64,000 nt of DNA from Brassica napus (Eukaryota; Streptophyta; Magnoliopsida; Brassicales; Brassicaceae), in the NCBI RefSeq assembly GCF_020379485.1, contig NC_063452.1, forward strand, positions 31,271,608-31,335,607, in the 5' to 3' direction. Each line of letters begins with the position of its first letter. Position 1 is the first letter of the stretch. The translations under genes and the position numbers were made by a program. Below, piece after piece: positions 9,714-21,962 of this stretch. The notes beneath the pieces are model-generated. The model did no database searches, was not told where the DNA came from, and was given only the letters and a program-made list of their open reading frames with translations.

Positions 9714-12700
9714 CTAGGGCCGGCCCGCCCTACGGGCGGAATATATTTTACGTATGATATATATAAGTATATTATTATATATTTTTATTGCATGTGTTTT
9801 ATGTTAGTATTTGTAAGAAAAGTGTCTAAAACATGTATGGTTTGTAAGAATGTTTGAGCGTTGAGGGATTATGTATGTTAAGATTTATTATGTTTGATTT
9901 TAGTGGTTATGTCGATGTTAAAAGGTTGTGGCGTATAACATATTATATATGTTGGATGAGGTTTACATGATTTTTTGGTTGTATGTTTTTATAATTCTAA
10001 ATCTATGATTGGCATTTGTTCATGTTTCTCCATTTAACTTTTTTGATTTGTAATTGTAATTAAATATATTTTAAGATATTGTACCATTTAACTTTTTCTA
10101 TTGTGGTTTTTTTTATAGTAAGAACACATTTTCATTTTATGTGAATGTAGTTTATTTCTTCTAACAGAAAACTGAAATAAAGCAAGGCAAAAAACCATGA
10201 AAAACGAAAAGTGTTTAGACTACTATGGTCTGTGTGTTGGTGGTGATTTTATTTGCTTAAATGATGTGCATGAATGTCTCCAACTTCCTTACATATTTCA
10301 ATTTTTGCTCCACTATAGATTATGTATAATTATTTATAATTTACTTGGGAAATTTCAAAAGGATACATTTCCTTACTAAACATTTTTAATGTTTTTATAA
10401 CTTTATTTAGCATTATATATTTATTTAATACTTCGTACCATTTAGATGTAATTTTAGATCATCTTAAGCTATTTTAAAAGAAAATTGAGAAAGTGTTTTT
10501 TTGGGCAAAAAAATAGAAAGTGTTTTTTAGCTATGTAAAAGTTGCATGTATGAAATTTAGATGATTTTAATTATTTTTATGTTTAATTTAAACATGTTCC
10601 TCTATGGTCTCAACCTTTGGTCGGACAAAACTTGAGATAGTCGTAAACGTAACCGAGGCAACACATATTATAGATGACATCTCAGTAGCTACTATGGTTA
10701 ACGATTTTAGTTCGTAATGTTGACATGCAAAAATAAAATGCAAACAGAATAGTTCACGGACGTGTGGCCAAAGATGATAATGAATTCCAAAATACAATTG
10801 TGTTTATAGTCCGTTGAAAATAGTTAGCAGCAGATGAAGTAAATAAAAAGCAACAATTATGCCTAAGCATTACCATAGGAGACGACACCTTGGCTTAAGA
10901 ATCTATCCTCTTCAACCTATGCATGGCGTGCCTTCTTTGTTGCTTGTTGATTATGAACATGATAGGATCATTAGTTAAAAAAAAAAACATGTCGGGATCA
11001 GTAAGTATATGCTGATGCACTTGTCTTATCTTTTTCACTTGACTCTGTTTCAGAGAAATCAGAGAAAGAAGAATAAAATTATATTCATCAATCATTAATG
11101 AAAATAAATTAGTTTATACAATTTAATATGATTTATATTAAAAAATATATGTATGGTTTTAGATAAAATATAAAAAGACATGTCGTAGATATTATATAAA
11201 TTGGTTTCTGGTTTCAAATATATCCGGTCTGAATATATTGTAGTCACTTTGGTTTAGCTTTTTTTTTCTTTGTTTATTTGTTTTCTTGCATTTTTTACAT
11301 ATCTCCATTCGTTAAACCAAAACATCAAAAATATCTAATACTGTATGAATTTTCTTTTTAAAAAATTAGCTTAGGGCATCCTAATATAGTAGACCGGCAT
11401 TGTTTGTCATAACTGAAATTTCTTATATGTCAGTTTTTTTCTAGTAAATTATAATTTGTTAAAAATTTACATAAGATTAAGAAAAGTGTATAAATTTGTG
11501 ATGTTAAAATGAAAATATTGGGTTACTACTTTAGTTATGAATTATGGTATATGGTTTAGATTTTAGAGATTGTGGTTTATGATAAAGAGTATATAGGTAA
11601 GAAGTTGTTAAAAATATAAAAAAATTGGTTAGTAATTATAATTGGTTAGAAATACTATTAAAAATGTATAAATTTGGTTATTGTAAAATCTTTTTTTTTC
11701 ATTAATTATTTTGACTCCATTCATTCTCTCATAAGTATTTTTGGCTCCACTAATTGCCTTCATTTTCTCATTTCCCTCCTAAATATAATATCTAAAACAA
11801 CTATTAAATAATTGATTGTTTTTAATCTAAAGGCTATATAGATCATTATTTTGTGAATCCTCTACCTTCTTTTTCATTGGTCAATCTATCAAAATTAAGA
11901 TTGTTGTTTCTGGCCATTGATATTTTTAATATTATGGCTTAAGTCAATCTTTCTCATCTAAGTCATTTATGTCTCACAATTCAACTCTCTCTCGCTTAAT
12001 TCAGTAGAAACACAAGAGCAAATTGATAGAGCCCAACTCATGTTAGATTCAAGTCTCCCTGTCTCGACCATGATGAAGGCCTCGTCGACGAAGCTTGACG
12101 CGAGTCAGAGTGAAGAGGACCCACGACGGAGACGGTGAAGAGGACCCACGGCGGAGGAGGTGAAGCGCATGAGCTACGGAGGAGGAGGTGCGACAGACTC
12201 GTCTCTGGTCAAGCTCTGCGTTGGATTTACCACCTCACTACCACAGGTCATCTCGCTTCCCTTCCTCTTATCTAGTCTCTCTTTCTCTTCCTCTTGTTGT
12301 AATATTTGTATTTGATTTTTTGTTTTATTTACAGATCTACCAAGATAATGATGAAACAGGAAGGATAAGTGGTGGTGTGATGTCAAGCGCGATGCAGCGG
12401 TGGTGGGACGGCGGTGCAGCGGTGGTGGGGCGATGCATGCTAGGTTAAAGACAAACAAATTGAGGACTTAGGGTTGGGGAAGGTTTCGTAGACAGCGGAG
12501 TGACCAAGACGAACAAAAGCTGAGATCGACATATGTTGAAAAACAAAAGCTCATGCCCAAAGGAAAACATCACGAAGCCCATATATATTGATACAACTTT
12601 AATGAAACTGTGAGTATTAATAAAGAGACACGTGTCGATAGCACAAAAGTCGACTTTCTGACCTGGCGCTGAGGTGGCGCAACAGGAGAGAGGCAAACAT

Positions 12701-12717
12701 ATTTATATATATATAGA
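9714..12717 (-). mobile_element. Helitron, 3.0 kb, non-autonomous
   Basis: Read on the minus strand, the element starts TCTATATATATATAAATATG (at 12717) and ends with a perfect hairpin CCGCCC-GTA-GGGCGG followed by GCCGGCCCTAG (at 9714). It is flanked by A on the 5' side and T on the 3' side, the A/T insertion rule of Helitrons. No Rep/helicase protein is visible. Inside, 9750-11900 is AT-rich with no gene I can name; 12060-12450 is GC-richer with coding-like pieces (for example around 12190-12450) but no recognisable family. The 5' part shares a GACACGTGTC...GAGGTGGC arrangement with the Helitron at 27532-28935. Confidence 0.8.
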
Positions 12718-13256
12718 TATTATAGTTATTACTGGCTAGTTATTACTGGCTGGTCGACGATATTTTGTTATGCATTACTCTCTCTGTGCATAAGGTATAT
12801 ATAGTAGTATCCTTATGTATAGGGGTGTCAAATGGGCTGTCCGGATGGATTTGGGTGTGTCCAGATGAACTTATTTTTTTTGGGCATTTTTGGCCGAAGC
12901 CCAAATAATACAATTTCCAAATAGGACCATAACCAAATAGGACCGTGTCCAGTTGGACTGTCCATGGAGTCCAGATGTCCACTTAATGTAAAAAAGTCTA
13001 ATTTTCAATTTAAAAGATGTAAAGATTCTAAATGTCATATATAACATCTTAAACTTACTTAAAACTTCATGTTTTACAAAAGATACTTAGACTTAAATTC
13101 TATATTTAACAAAAGATACTTAAAGAAATTAAACTTAAACTCCATGTAGGGTATTTGGACACAAAGAAAATAGATGAAGGGGTATAATTAATGGTGAAAT
13201 TATATAAACTATACACACGTCTTCACGTCAATTAATGTGATGAAATATATGCTAAA
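12718..13256. other. Spacer between Helitrons, with a possible hAT terminus
   Basis: At about 12822 the sequence TAGGGGTGTCAAATGGGC matches the usual start of plant hAT elements, and about 160 bp of related GTCC(A/G)GATG-type repeats follow. The matching right terminus and an 8 bp duplication were not found, so this is a fragment at best. Nothing else is recognisable. Confidence 0.35.
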
Positions 13257-13433
13257 CTAGGTGATGATCCGCGCTCTGTGCAGAGTGAATGGACTAAAAG
13301 AGATTATAAATTTTAATCTATAGTTATTGAAAAGTTAAAAAAAAGTGACATATTATACATGGTATAGATTAGGAGAAGTAATGTTTGATATATAGATTAA
13401 TGCAAAGAAAACCAAATTGGGATAGGAAGTTGA
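13257..13433 (-). mobile_element. Helitron 3'-end fragment
   Basis: On the minus strand the piece ends in an imperfect hairpin and CTAG (13257-13260), followed by T. About 90 bp match the Helitron 3' end at 17949, so both belong to one family. The Pack-MULE starts at 13434, so the MULE may have inserted into this Helitron; the 5' end was not found. Confidence 0.6.
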
Positions 13434-13982
13434 GAAATGGCCCTAGATAGACCCAAACCAAGTTTTCCTTCCAAATCTAGACTTTAAGGCCCAATGTCAC
13501 AAAAATGTTTCATTAAAGTATGGTCAGTTACCATATTATCCATCTCTTTGTCTAATTACATTATAAATAATCTTTTAAAAAAAAAAAATTATGACGTCGA
13601 CGGCTTCTCTCGATCTCCGGCGTCGATCATTTCTTTCGTCATTATCTTTGGTGTTACTCATCTTCACTGTCACTCATTATGTCTGTCTCCCTCAGCTCTG
13701 CTGCTGCGCCGCCGTCTCTGTTTCGTAAAAGTTTATTCGCTCGAGAGTTATATAATATATATTTTGGATTTCGTCGTATCAAAAGTATATGGTATCGATC
13801 TACTTTTTCAATTCTCAATTTGATGAAACATGTATGCTATGATCCATTTTGATGGAATCTGTGTTGGTAACTACACTATTTCCTCAAAAGTTTCAAACTT
13901 TTTTTCTTGATCTCTTTGTACTACATATGTAGTTCATTTTGTTTGTCTCAGTGTTTAAATAAGATGTTACAATGAGTTTTTT

Positions 13983-14635
13983 ATGGCGGATGGGGAGAAG
14001 CAGGCTCTTACTCCAAAGAAAACTATACATCAGAGGTTTGATGTCAAAGCAAGTTACATGATTGAGCAAGTTCATGTTTCTTCTCAGAATACATGTCTCT
14101 ATTGGTGCCACTTGCAGCTACCAGACTTTTCTGTTGTATCAAATGTCTTCAAGAAAAAACAGCATTCAGAACAATCTACTGCTGATCTGGCTCTCGAGAA
14201 GGTACGTCTTTTTGTACCATCTCTATTCTATAATTATTTATTTGTTAAAGAAGAAAATACTATTTATGTTGCAGCTAGGCATTCACCCTTAGGATGATGA
14301 TGATGATATAACTGTGGAGCAAGCTTGGGATGACATCGTTCAACGTGTTAAAGTATATATTCTTTGATGAGGTTAGTTCACTAATAAGGATAACTTTATA
14401 TGTTTAACAAATATGTTTAAGTTTTTGCCATTATTAATGTTGTAAGTTGTTTCCATTACAGTTTCTTTCAACTGATTATCCTCTAGGAAGCCACCTTAGA
14501 GAAACATTGCAAAGGGATGGTGAACGTCATAGTTTAGTTCCTCTTTCTGTCATCACTGCATTTGATACAAAGATCAACAATTGCTATAAAGTTATCAACA
14601 ATCGCTATAAAGTTATCAATCATTCAGTTAGTTAA
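13983..14635 (+). pseudogene. HEN1-like: HEN1 (small-RNA 2'-O-methyltransferase) N-terminal fragment
   Basis: Three exons, 13983-14201, 14275-14371 and 14462-14635, read as the N-terminus of plant HEN1. Landmarks are PKKTIHQRFDVKASYMIEQV, CHLQLPDFSVVSNVFKKKQ, ITVEQAWDDIVQRV and PLGSHLRETLQRDGERH. In plants HEN1 methylates the 3' ends of miRNA and siRNA duplexes; this part is the N-terminal RNA-binding region, while the La-like and methyltransferase regions are absent. Breaks are a TAG in place of a sense codon at 14290-14292, a one-base shift near 14350, and an in-tandem duplication near the end (CYKVINNRYKVIN). Introns are kept, so the capture was from genomic DNA. A full HEN1 has over 900 residues, so this is under a fifth. 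Confidence 0.9.
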
Positions 14636-14670
14636 TTAACTATGTTTGTATGTAGATTAATGTCCTCTAT

Positions 14671-15515
14671 TTGATATATGTTCTCTGTTTTATAGACAAT
14701 GAACTATATTTGGTGATTTCTATAGCCAATGAACTTTCTTATAGATTTTGATTATGTTGTTTTTTTTGTTGTTCTGGAAAATTAAGTTTCAATTCAAGAT
14801 AGCCATCCAGAACAAAGACTGTCTAACATTCCTTACACGTTTTTGATTCTCTTCGAAAACAGGCTTATGCAAGAAAACACATTCATTTTATTTTCTGGAA
14901 ACTCATCCTGAAAGTTCCACAAGCTATCCTAGATAACATGTGTGTTTTATAATGATACCACATTTAACACTTTCTTGATAGAATTGCTAAAAATGCTTCA
15001 AGCTATCATATTTCCATGTTCTATGTTTGATATGTGTTCTCTGTTTTGTAGACAATGAACTCTATGTGGAGATTTCTATAGCCAATGAATTTTCTTATAG
15101 ATTTTGATTATGTTTTTTTGTTTTGGTTGTTCTGGAAGATTAAACATCCTGAACAAGGACTGTCTAACATTCCTTACACGCTTTTGATTCTCTTCGAAAA
15201 CAGACTTATGCAAGAAAGCACATTCATTTTATTTTCTGGAAACCCATCGTGAAAGTTTTACAAGCTATCCTATAGAACATGTGTGTTTTATAATGATACC
15301 ACATTTAACACTTTCTTGAAAGAATTACTGAAAATGCTTCAAGTTATCTTATTTCCATGTTCTCTGTTTGATATGTGTTCTCACTTTTGTAGACAATGAA
15401 CTCTATTTGGTGATTTCTATAGCCAATGAATTTTATAGATTTTGATTATGTTATTTTGTTTTGGTTGTCCTGGAAGATTAAGTTCCAATTCAGGATAGCC
15501 ATCCAAAACAAAGAC
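14671..15515. repeat. Tandem repeat, about 2.4 copies of a ~350 bp unit
   Basis: Copies start at 14671, 15027 and 15368 with TTGATAT(A/G)TGTTCTC and continue with a shared phrase about a GACAATGAACT stretch. Spacings are 356 and 341 bp; the third copy stops near 15515. The block lies directly behind the HEN1 fragment inside the MULE. I recognise no gene in it. Confidence 0.85.
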
Positions 15516-16456
15516 TATGCATATTAATCAATATATAATGGTTTGAACAAGAAACAGATTGTGAACATCGCATACAGTAAAGAACATGTTGGGTCTTTCT
15601 TTACAATTCAATGCATCAACTCAAGAAAAGGCAAATTCATTACAGCATGTGACATTTCTTACTTCTCCTTTAATTTAGACTGATTGATATGAGAAGTTTT
15701 TTTTTGTCTTTAGTGATTGCATACAATTGTAATAAGAGACCAAATCTGGTTTTGAAAGAGAAACATGTAAGAGAAAACCAACTTCATGAGTTTTCCAAAA
15801 TGTAGTTCTCATGGAGGTATGTGTAATAAGAAGGGGTATTCAACAAGTCACAAAACAAAACAACTAATACAAGAATAAGAGCTTCACATGAAAGTTCCAA
15901 AGAGGAGATTGTTTCTAGACATGCCGAGAGATGTTGGCTACTATTCTGAATACCTCAAGCTCCTCTCTAACACAACAACCTAAACTGAGTGATGACAAAA
16001 TCAACACCTGAGCATTAAGTTAACAATAAATCTGTATAAAGCTCTATATGAACGATTATAAAATGACATGGGACGAAATATACCCTTCACAATTTTCTTT
16101 TGTTTCCTTGGGATGCTTCAGCAAATGAACCATAGTTCTATCTGTGGGATTGGTCATTGTTTCTGTATCTAGCATCCCATCATATCTACAAGAACAAAAA
16201 ACAAGAGCTAGCTATGTAAACCACACTGATATATGACTTCTCCTATCTCACATTCACAAAACTGCATCTGTATTATCTACATGATCTAACTACGAAGTAT
16301 ATGTATACCATATTGATTAATATGCATAGATTTGCGTACATATATCTTGACTTTTCTTTGGTACTGACGTGTGTATCATCCTCTTTATCAAGCGTAATCC
16401 ATCCGAAAACAGAATCTCCCATCTTGTTTCTATCTTGCGTAAACAAGGAAAAATAC

Positions 16457-16738
16457 CATCCGATTTTCTGGAAGGCTTTCCTGAAACTACACAAATGCTT
16501 CCTGAACTTTTTCTAAACACTAGACAGTTTCACAAGCACAAGCAACAAGAGACTCGTAAGCAAATTCAAGAGCCTACCAAAGATATCAATATGCCTAAGC
16601 AGAACAAGACACCAAGCAAAAAAGTTTCAAAACTTGTTACCATCCGATTTTCTGGAAGACTTTCCTGAAACTACACAAATGCTACCTGAAATTTTCCTGA
16701 ACACTAGACAGCTTCACAAGCACAAGCAACAAGAGACT
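16457..16738. repeat. Two direct copies of a ~100 bp segment
   Basis: Bases 16457-16557 (from CCATCCGATTTTCTGGAAGG) recur at 16640-16738 with a handful of differences. Between them is an unrelated 80 bp. This is inside the MULE; no function is apparent. Confidence 0.8.
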
Positions 16739-17948
16739 AACAATGTCATAAGCAACATTTCCTAAACACATTCAATAGATGCAAACAAACAACAAATGAA
16801 TATGTAAGGAGGGATATAAAAGTAGAAATTAAAGAAGAAATCAAAATAACATGTCACTTAGGAAAGCTAAGCTTAAGACAGTAAGAGCAGCAGCAATGAT
16901 GGAAAGAGGTCGGGAGATAATCGCAAGACCTGAGTGTTCAACACAGCTCAAGAGGATCATTCATCATATTTCTCAATCAGTGCTTTAAAAATGACACAGA
17001 AAGGCTTTGTCATTCTATTGAACATGTTAAGGGCATAACCAAATCCCATCAAGATAGAAACTTTTGGAGAAGATAAGATGGATTATCTTAGCTTTTGTAC
17101 TGCTCAAAGTGAAGCCTGAATTGCTTTGTTCTATCTGTTCAATTAATACAACAAAACAAACTTATTAGTTCTCAAACCATTATCATTGAAGATTGAAGCC
17201 TCATATTTGAATCTAAAAACTCTAGTCTTTGGAATCATACTGAGATGGCATTGAAGAATCAAAGCTTCGTGATTTCGTCGGAGTTGATGATAGTGCTTGT
17301 CGTCGCCGAAGTTGATTGGGATTTCTTCGCCTTGGTGCCGCCGTTGTGAGAGAGAGAGATCAGAGAGAATATAATCAAAGCTTCGTGCTTTCGTCGGAGA
17401 TGATGACAGTGCTCGTCGTCGCCGGAGTTGATGACAGTGCTCGTCGTCTTGGTGCCGCCGTCGTGAGAGAGAGATTGTAGGAGACGACGCCGAGAGAAGA
17501 GGCGTCTTTTTTCTGTTAGATGTATTATTTATTGAGGGTATTAGAGTCTTTTGAACAGTTAATGAATGTTATTTTGTGACTTTTAGCTTCTCATCCTATT
17601 TTTGAGACAAAAACTAAAAAGATGCTATTATGGAGAATTGCCCTAGGAAGTTTACTGGAGTTTTCAGTCATACAAAAAAAGTTTACTGGAGTATCCGGGT
17701 AACGATAATATTATTATGGTCGAAAAACAGTAATTGTCTTATTATCAAAGTTGTATCATGATATTTTATTAAATTATATTGGTTCCGGAGTACTTAAAAA
17801 TTATAAAAGAATACAAATAAATTGAAGTAAATAATATTAGGCTGGAAAGAAAAAGAAAAAAGAAGTAAATAATATGAATTTACAAATTTAGTAGGCTGAT
17901 TAGGACTCGAATTTCTAAAAAAAGCCCATTACTGAACCTTAATATTGA

Positions 17949-18970
17949 CTAGGTGATTACCCGCGTCCTGCACGGAATGAGTGACTAAAAAAGATTAGTA
18001 GTTTTAATCTATAGATATTAGAAAGTCAAAAGTCATAAATATTAGATATAATGAAATATCGTACGAAAATGTGCAGGTTTATATAATGTAAGCTTATTTG
18101 TTTTTTGAATTTTTTTTGTGTAATTGGTTAGGTGCAATTAAAGTATATTTTATGGAAAAAAATTAAGCAAAGACATATAAATTTATTATAAATTTAAGAT
18201 AAAACAAAACATAGGCAATATAATTATTGCTTTCCTAATAAACGTATGATTATAATAATTAAAGAAACATAGGTAATAAAAAAATAAAACACCAAATGAT
18301 GTAAAAATTGTCTTCAGAACTCCTTATTTGCAATCTTATAGAGAGAAATAACAAATAATAAGTTTACCAAACAAAACACACTTATTTACTCTTTTCTACT
18401 AAAAGAAATGATATACCTCTTTATGAAAGAATCGATTTTCGGAACATCATTAGGTTCAAAAATGATTTTTGAAAATCCTTCAATGTTAGTCACGTTCTTC
18501 AATTTTTCTTATCATGATAAAAAAAACAATGTCATCAAAATATTAAGGGGATATCAGCTCCAAAACAATTTTTATGTAAAATTAGTACAATACATTACAT
18601 ATTCCCCAATAAATTTGCCAAAACTGTAACACATAATACAACATTTGCATTTGTAGAATTCTATAGGGCTTGGAAAACATGAGCAAGTTCTCCATAAACG
18701 ACACACTTAATGACGACGTTACTGTAATCAGTGCAAAACATAATATTTTTGCAAATATAAAACTAAGTAAATCAGTAATTTTTTTCTTTCAAAAGTGTAA
18801 TACTTACTCCATCTTTACTACGAAGAAACGTATTTATGGTCGATGAAACCATTGTTCCCGTGAGTTGGTTCGCTTCTCGTTTCTATCACTCCATCGAGAA
18901 TGTTTTGATAAATGATGATTTAAGAAGTTGACTGTGGTGAGGTGATGGGAGTTTGGCCCCGTATTTATAT
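17949..18970 (-). mobile_element. Helitron 3' part carrying an RPA70-like fragment
   Basis: Read on the minus strand the segment ends in an imperfect hairpin and CTAG (17949-17952) followed by T, closely matching the Helitron end at 13257. Moving away from that end come about 400 bp of AT-rich sequence and then an RPA70-like gene fragment on the same strand, with a TATA-like TATAAATA at about 18962-18970. The 5' end of the Helitron was not found, so the right limit given is only the end of the recognisable gene part. Confidence 0.5.
18404..18852 (-). pseudogene. RPA70-like OB-fold (DUF223 type) gene fragment, copy 1
   Basis: The minus strand reads KCVVYGELAHVFQAL, then NSTNANVVLC and SFGKFIGEYVMYCTN, then NIEGFSKIIFEPNDVPKIDS. 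These are the second OB-fold and following loop of the plant RPA 70 kDa-like family, single-stranded-DNA-binding proteins that have multiplied in Brassicaceae and are also encoded by plant Helitrons. Exons run from an ATG at 18852 to a donor at 18808 and from 18721 downward. A TAG after FQAL and two frame changes break it. The N-terminal OB-fold is missing or replaced by an unrelated short exon. Copy 2 lies at 21963-23048 on the same strand. Confidence 0.7.
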
Positions 18971-19496
18971 AGGGTATGATACTCGTCTAGGGTTACGAAC
19001 ATGAAATCAAATGCCATAATGATATCAATATTCACTAATCAATTTTACCTAACTTGCGCTCCAATGCAAATATAAACTTGCCGTAATACTCGTATTCGCT
19101 AATAAATCAACGCAGCAAAAAAATTGTACATTAATTTTTGCAATTTGTAAGTCCATTACATATACAAAATTTATGGGTTTGACCAAAATTAAAGAAATAA
19201 TAGTTGTAATCGCCATATTAAAGGAATTGTCTTGCTCAAAAAGTGTATTAGAATTTAAAACTATATAATTTAGGAAACAATTGTTGTCATAGTAATTTTA
19301 CACCTACCAAAAATATAATTTTTTTTTATAAAACCAATAATTAGGATATATTCACTCTTAAATGCCGAGCATGGAATCCCATACTGTTTATCCATTGACG
19401 AATTCTATTAAATTCGGTTTGCTAGAACCGAATTCAGTTTGTTAAACCGAGCTACTCGTGCTGAGAGAGTCATGTTTTTATCAATATTCTAAAAAA
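18971..19496. other. AT-rich spacer
   Basis: No gene, RNA or transposon border is recognisable in this stretch. Confidence 0.4.
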
Positions 19497-19660
19497 TGTC
19501 CACTATATTATGCTAATACGATTTTATGTAAAAATGATCATATAGTAGAAAAGGGGTTGGAGAGCTCCTAGTGATAAGAAAATAATGTTTGTATCATTGT
19601 TCTCAAAATTGGTCCATGACTTCTTTTATATTTTTTTTAGGAATATGATAAACCGATGAT
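19497..19660. repeat. Direct repeat, left copy
   Basis: The stretch with CACTATATTATGCTA through GGAATATGATAAACC recurs at 20564-20712 at roughly 85-90 percent by eye. The two copies flank the hAT element, at about 1.07 kb spacing, so the duplication is older than or independent of that insertion. Confidence 0.8.
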
Positions 19661-19713
19661 AATTATATACTGTCATTAAGATTTTAGTGGTTTGTATACA
19701 TGATAGTTTCGCA

Positions 19714-20352
19714 CAGGGGCGGAGCTACATAGGGTAAGTAAGGGGCAGTTGCCCCCCATCCCCCATAAAATTTTAAAATTTCCTTTGAATGATAAGAAGA
19801 AAATTTGATTGCCCCCACTGAAAAATATTTATTGCACCCCACCCTCTAACACAATCAATTCAAAAAAACTCAGTTTAAATTCTCCATTATTTCCGTTTTA
19901 AACGTCATTTAATACATTTTGTATGACCATTATCGTGTTGACTTATTTTTTTGCAAACATTAAACCATTATTTTCATTTTTATATACATAAAAGGATTTT
20001 CTTTCTTCAACTATAATTTGCATGATAGGTTTTGTTAGTAGACATTAAACGAATATTATATTCTTTCCATCATTTGAAGTCTCATATTTTTTTTAAGAAA
20101 ACCTCTTTTATAATCTAAATATAGTATTTGTATTTGTCATACCATGAAAAAACATATTTCCATTTTTATAATTTTCTTTTATTTTTAACAATAAACAATG
20201 ATTTTCTAAAAAAATGCTTTACATATAAACTTTATGGTATAAATAAATTATAAAGTTGAAAAATGTATTTAAAAATAATTTAATTATTTAATAATAATTT
20301 ATTTATAATTAATATTTGCCCCCAACAAATGTTTTTGCTGGCTCCGCCACTG
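19714..20352. mobile_element. hAT-type non-autonomous element, 639 bp
   Basis: The ends are CAGGGGCGGAGCT and GGCTCCGCCACTG, matching hAT-style short inverted repeats (CAG.GGCGGAGC). The 8 bp flanks are GTTTCGCA (19706-19713) and GTTTCACA (20353-20360), a hAT-size duplication with one difference. The interior is AT-rich with a CCCCC-rich start and no ORF. Confidence 0.85.
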
Positions 20353-20563
20353 GTTTCACATAAGATATTATAGTGGTCTGCATACATGCTATTATTGGTG
20401 TTGAATTCCTTAAGGTTAACTATTTAAATAGGTTATGTTTTGTTGCCATGATCTTATGTAAAATGCTGATAGAATACAAAGAGATCACCTCTTGCCGAGA
20501 TAGTAATGGTTAGCTTATTATAATCAATACTGGTTATGTTTTGATAACAAATGATCAACAAAT

Positions 20564-20712
20564 GGACACTATATTATGCTATTACGAATTTATGTAAAAA
20601 TTATCATATAGTAGAAAAGGGGTTGGAGAGTTCCTCGTGCTGAGAGAATAATGTTTGTTTCATTATTCTGAAAATTGATCTATGATAAATCGTATTTTTT
20701 GGGAATATGATA
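20564..20712. repeat. Direct repeat, right copy
   Basis: Second copy of the segment at 19497-19660; see that entry. It also shares the phrase TCGTGCTGAGAGA with 19457-19470. Confidence 0.8.
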
Positions 20713-21962
20713 AACAGGTTTCGTGAATGTAATAATTAAACCGGTATGAGACAGATGCTAAGGAGGAGTCTGGCGACTTAGGAAGCATATAATATATAAT
20801 TTTAATTACAATTAAATGAACAATGGCGGTATATGTAATTAATCTAGCAATAAGAAGGTCTTTAAATATATGGTGTGAGATTGATTGCGGTGTTGCCACA
20901 TAGAAAATGTCATTCTTGTTAATAACAAATGACGTAAAGGTTAAATACTAATAATGCTCCTAAAATAATATAAAAGGGATTATGACTCAAAATACATATG
21001 AGCCTCTTTTAATTTCTCTTTTATTTAAAAAGGTGTTTTTACTAAAAAGTCTCGATGGGACATGAGATAAGGGGCTACGGTTCGGCCGCTCCGCCCGATC
21101 TCTCTTCTCATCACCCGAGATAAACATATTTCATTAACTAAGCTCAATCCCAATATATAAAGAAGATTAGAAGCTGAATTGAGTGACTGAAGTCTCAGGG
21201 AATTTAAACCGATGGATTGCAAATCGACAAACGCCCTATCAACAAATCTCCTGAAATTTGTGGATTTGGTTGATGCATCAAGGACACGGTAAGCTTACAA
21301 TATAATCATTTATAATCCCCAGTTATTTGAAGTACTATGTTTCCTATAAGTGAATTGATTAGCCGATTTTGATAGTGTCGATTTCGTGAAGTCGTGAGTG
21401 GTATATCTTATTGAAAAGAAAGGGCTGGGAAGGACTCCTGCAATTAAAACCGAAGGAGTGTGTAATGACTACCATTCCTGTCAACTTATCCCCTGTTTTT
21501 TTAATTTGTTGGCGCAGCGGTTACATGGTAAACTTTCAATTTATATTCATTTATAAATACAAATGATATGGATTACTGAATGGATTATATAATTATTGAT
21601 TTGGCGTTTATTTTAGTTTCCATTTACATTCATCGTGGAAAAGTTCGATTCCGACCTTATCATTTATGGTTAATATATATTGCTTGAAATTTAATAACAA
21701 TCGCATGGAGAATAAAGCTGATACTTGATAATAAAAAGACAATAGTAGACTTAAATAAATAGTTGTTATCGATAAAAGGCAATAATTGCATACTGTAAAA
21801 CATAACTCCACATAAAAAAACTCAAATGTGATTCTACGCCATTGTGAATGGGTACACCCAAAGCACTTTAAAATGAGGTCTGGGGAACCTGTAGTATTGT
21901 AAATATAAAACTGAATCAGCAATAATAACCAGTAGATTTATTTAAATAAAAACATTTATTGC
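20713..21962. other. AT-rich stretch without recognisable genes
   Basis: Short frames exist on both strands but none matches a family I know. A GC-richer patch at 21060-21120 has no identifiable role. Confidence 0.4.

Larger units (their letters stand above)
13434..17645. mobile_element. Pack-MULE carrying a HEN1 fragment, 4.2 kb
   Basis: The ends resemble each other as diverged inverted repeats: both carry a GTCACAAAA(A/T)-type stretch followed by CATTAA and AT-rich sequence, and both start near a (G)GCCCTA or TAGGGC motif. Candidate 9 bp target duplications are GGAAGTTGA (13425-13433) and GGAAGTTTA (17646-17654), one mismatch. No transposase is visible. The cargo is a HEN1 fragment with introns, a tandem repeat block, a duplicated about 100 bp segment, and, at 17230-17500, GTCGTCG-rich stretches with no family I can name. 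15520-16260 and 16740-17230 show no gene. TIR decay makes the exact ends uncertain. Confidence 0.65.

Noticed and set aside
14447..14635. Independent small ORF
   Set aside because: It is the third exon of the HEN1 fragment with intron bases read through.
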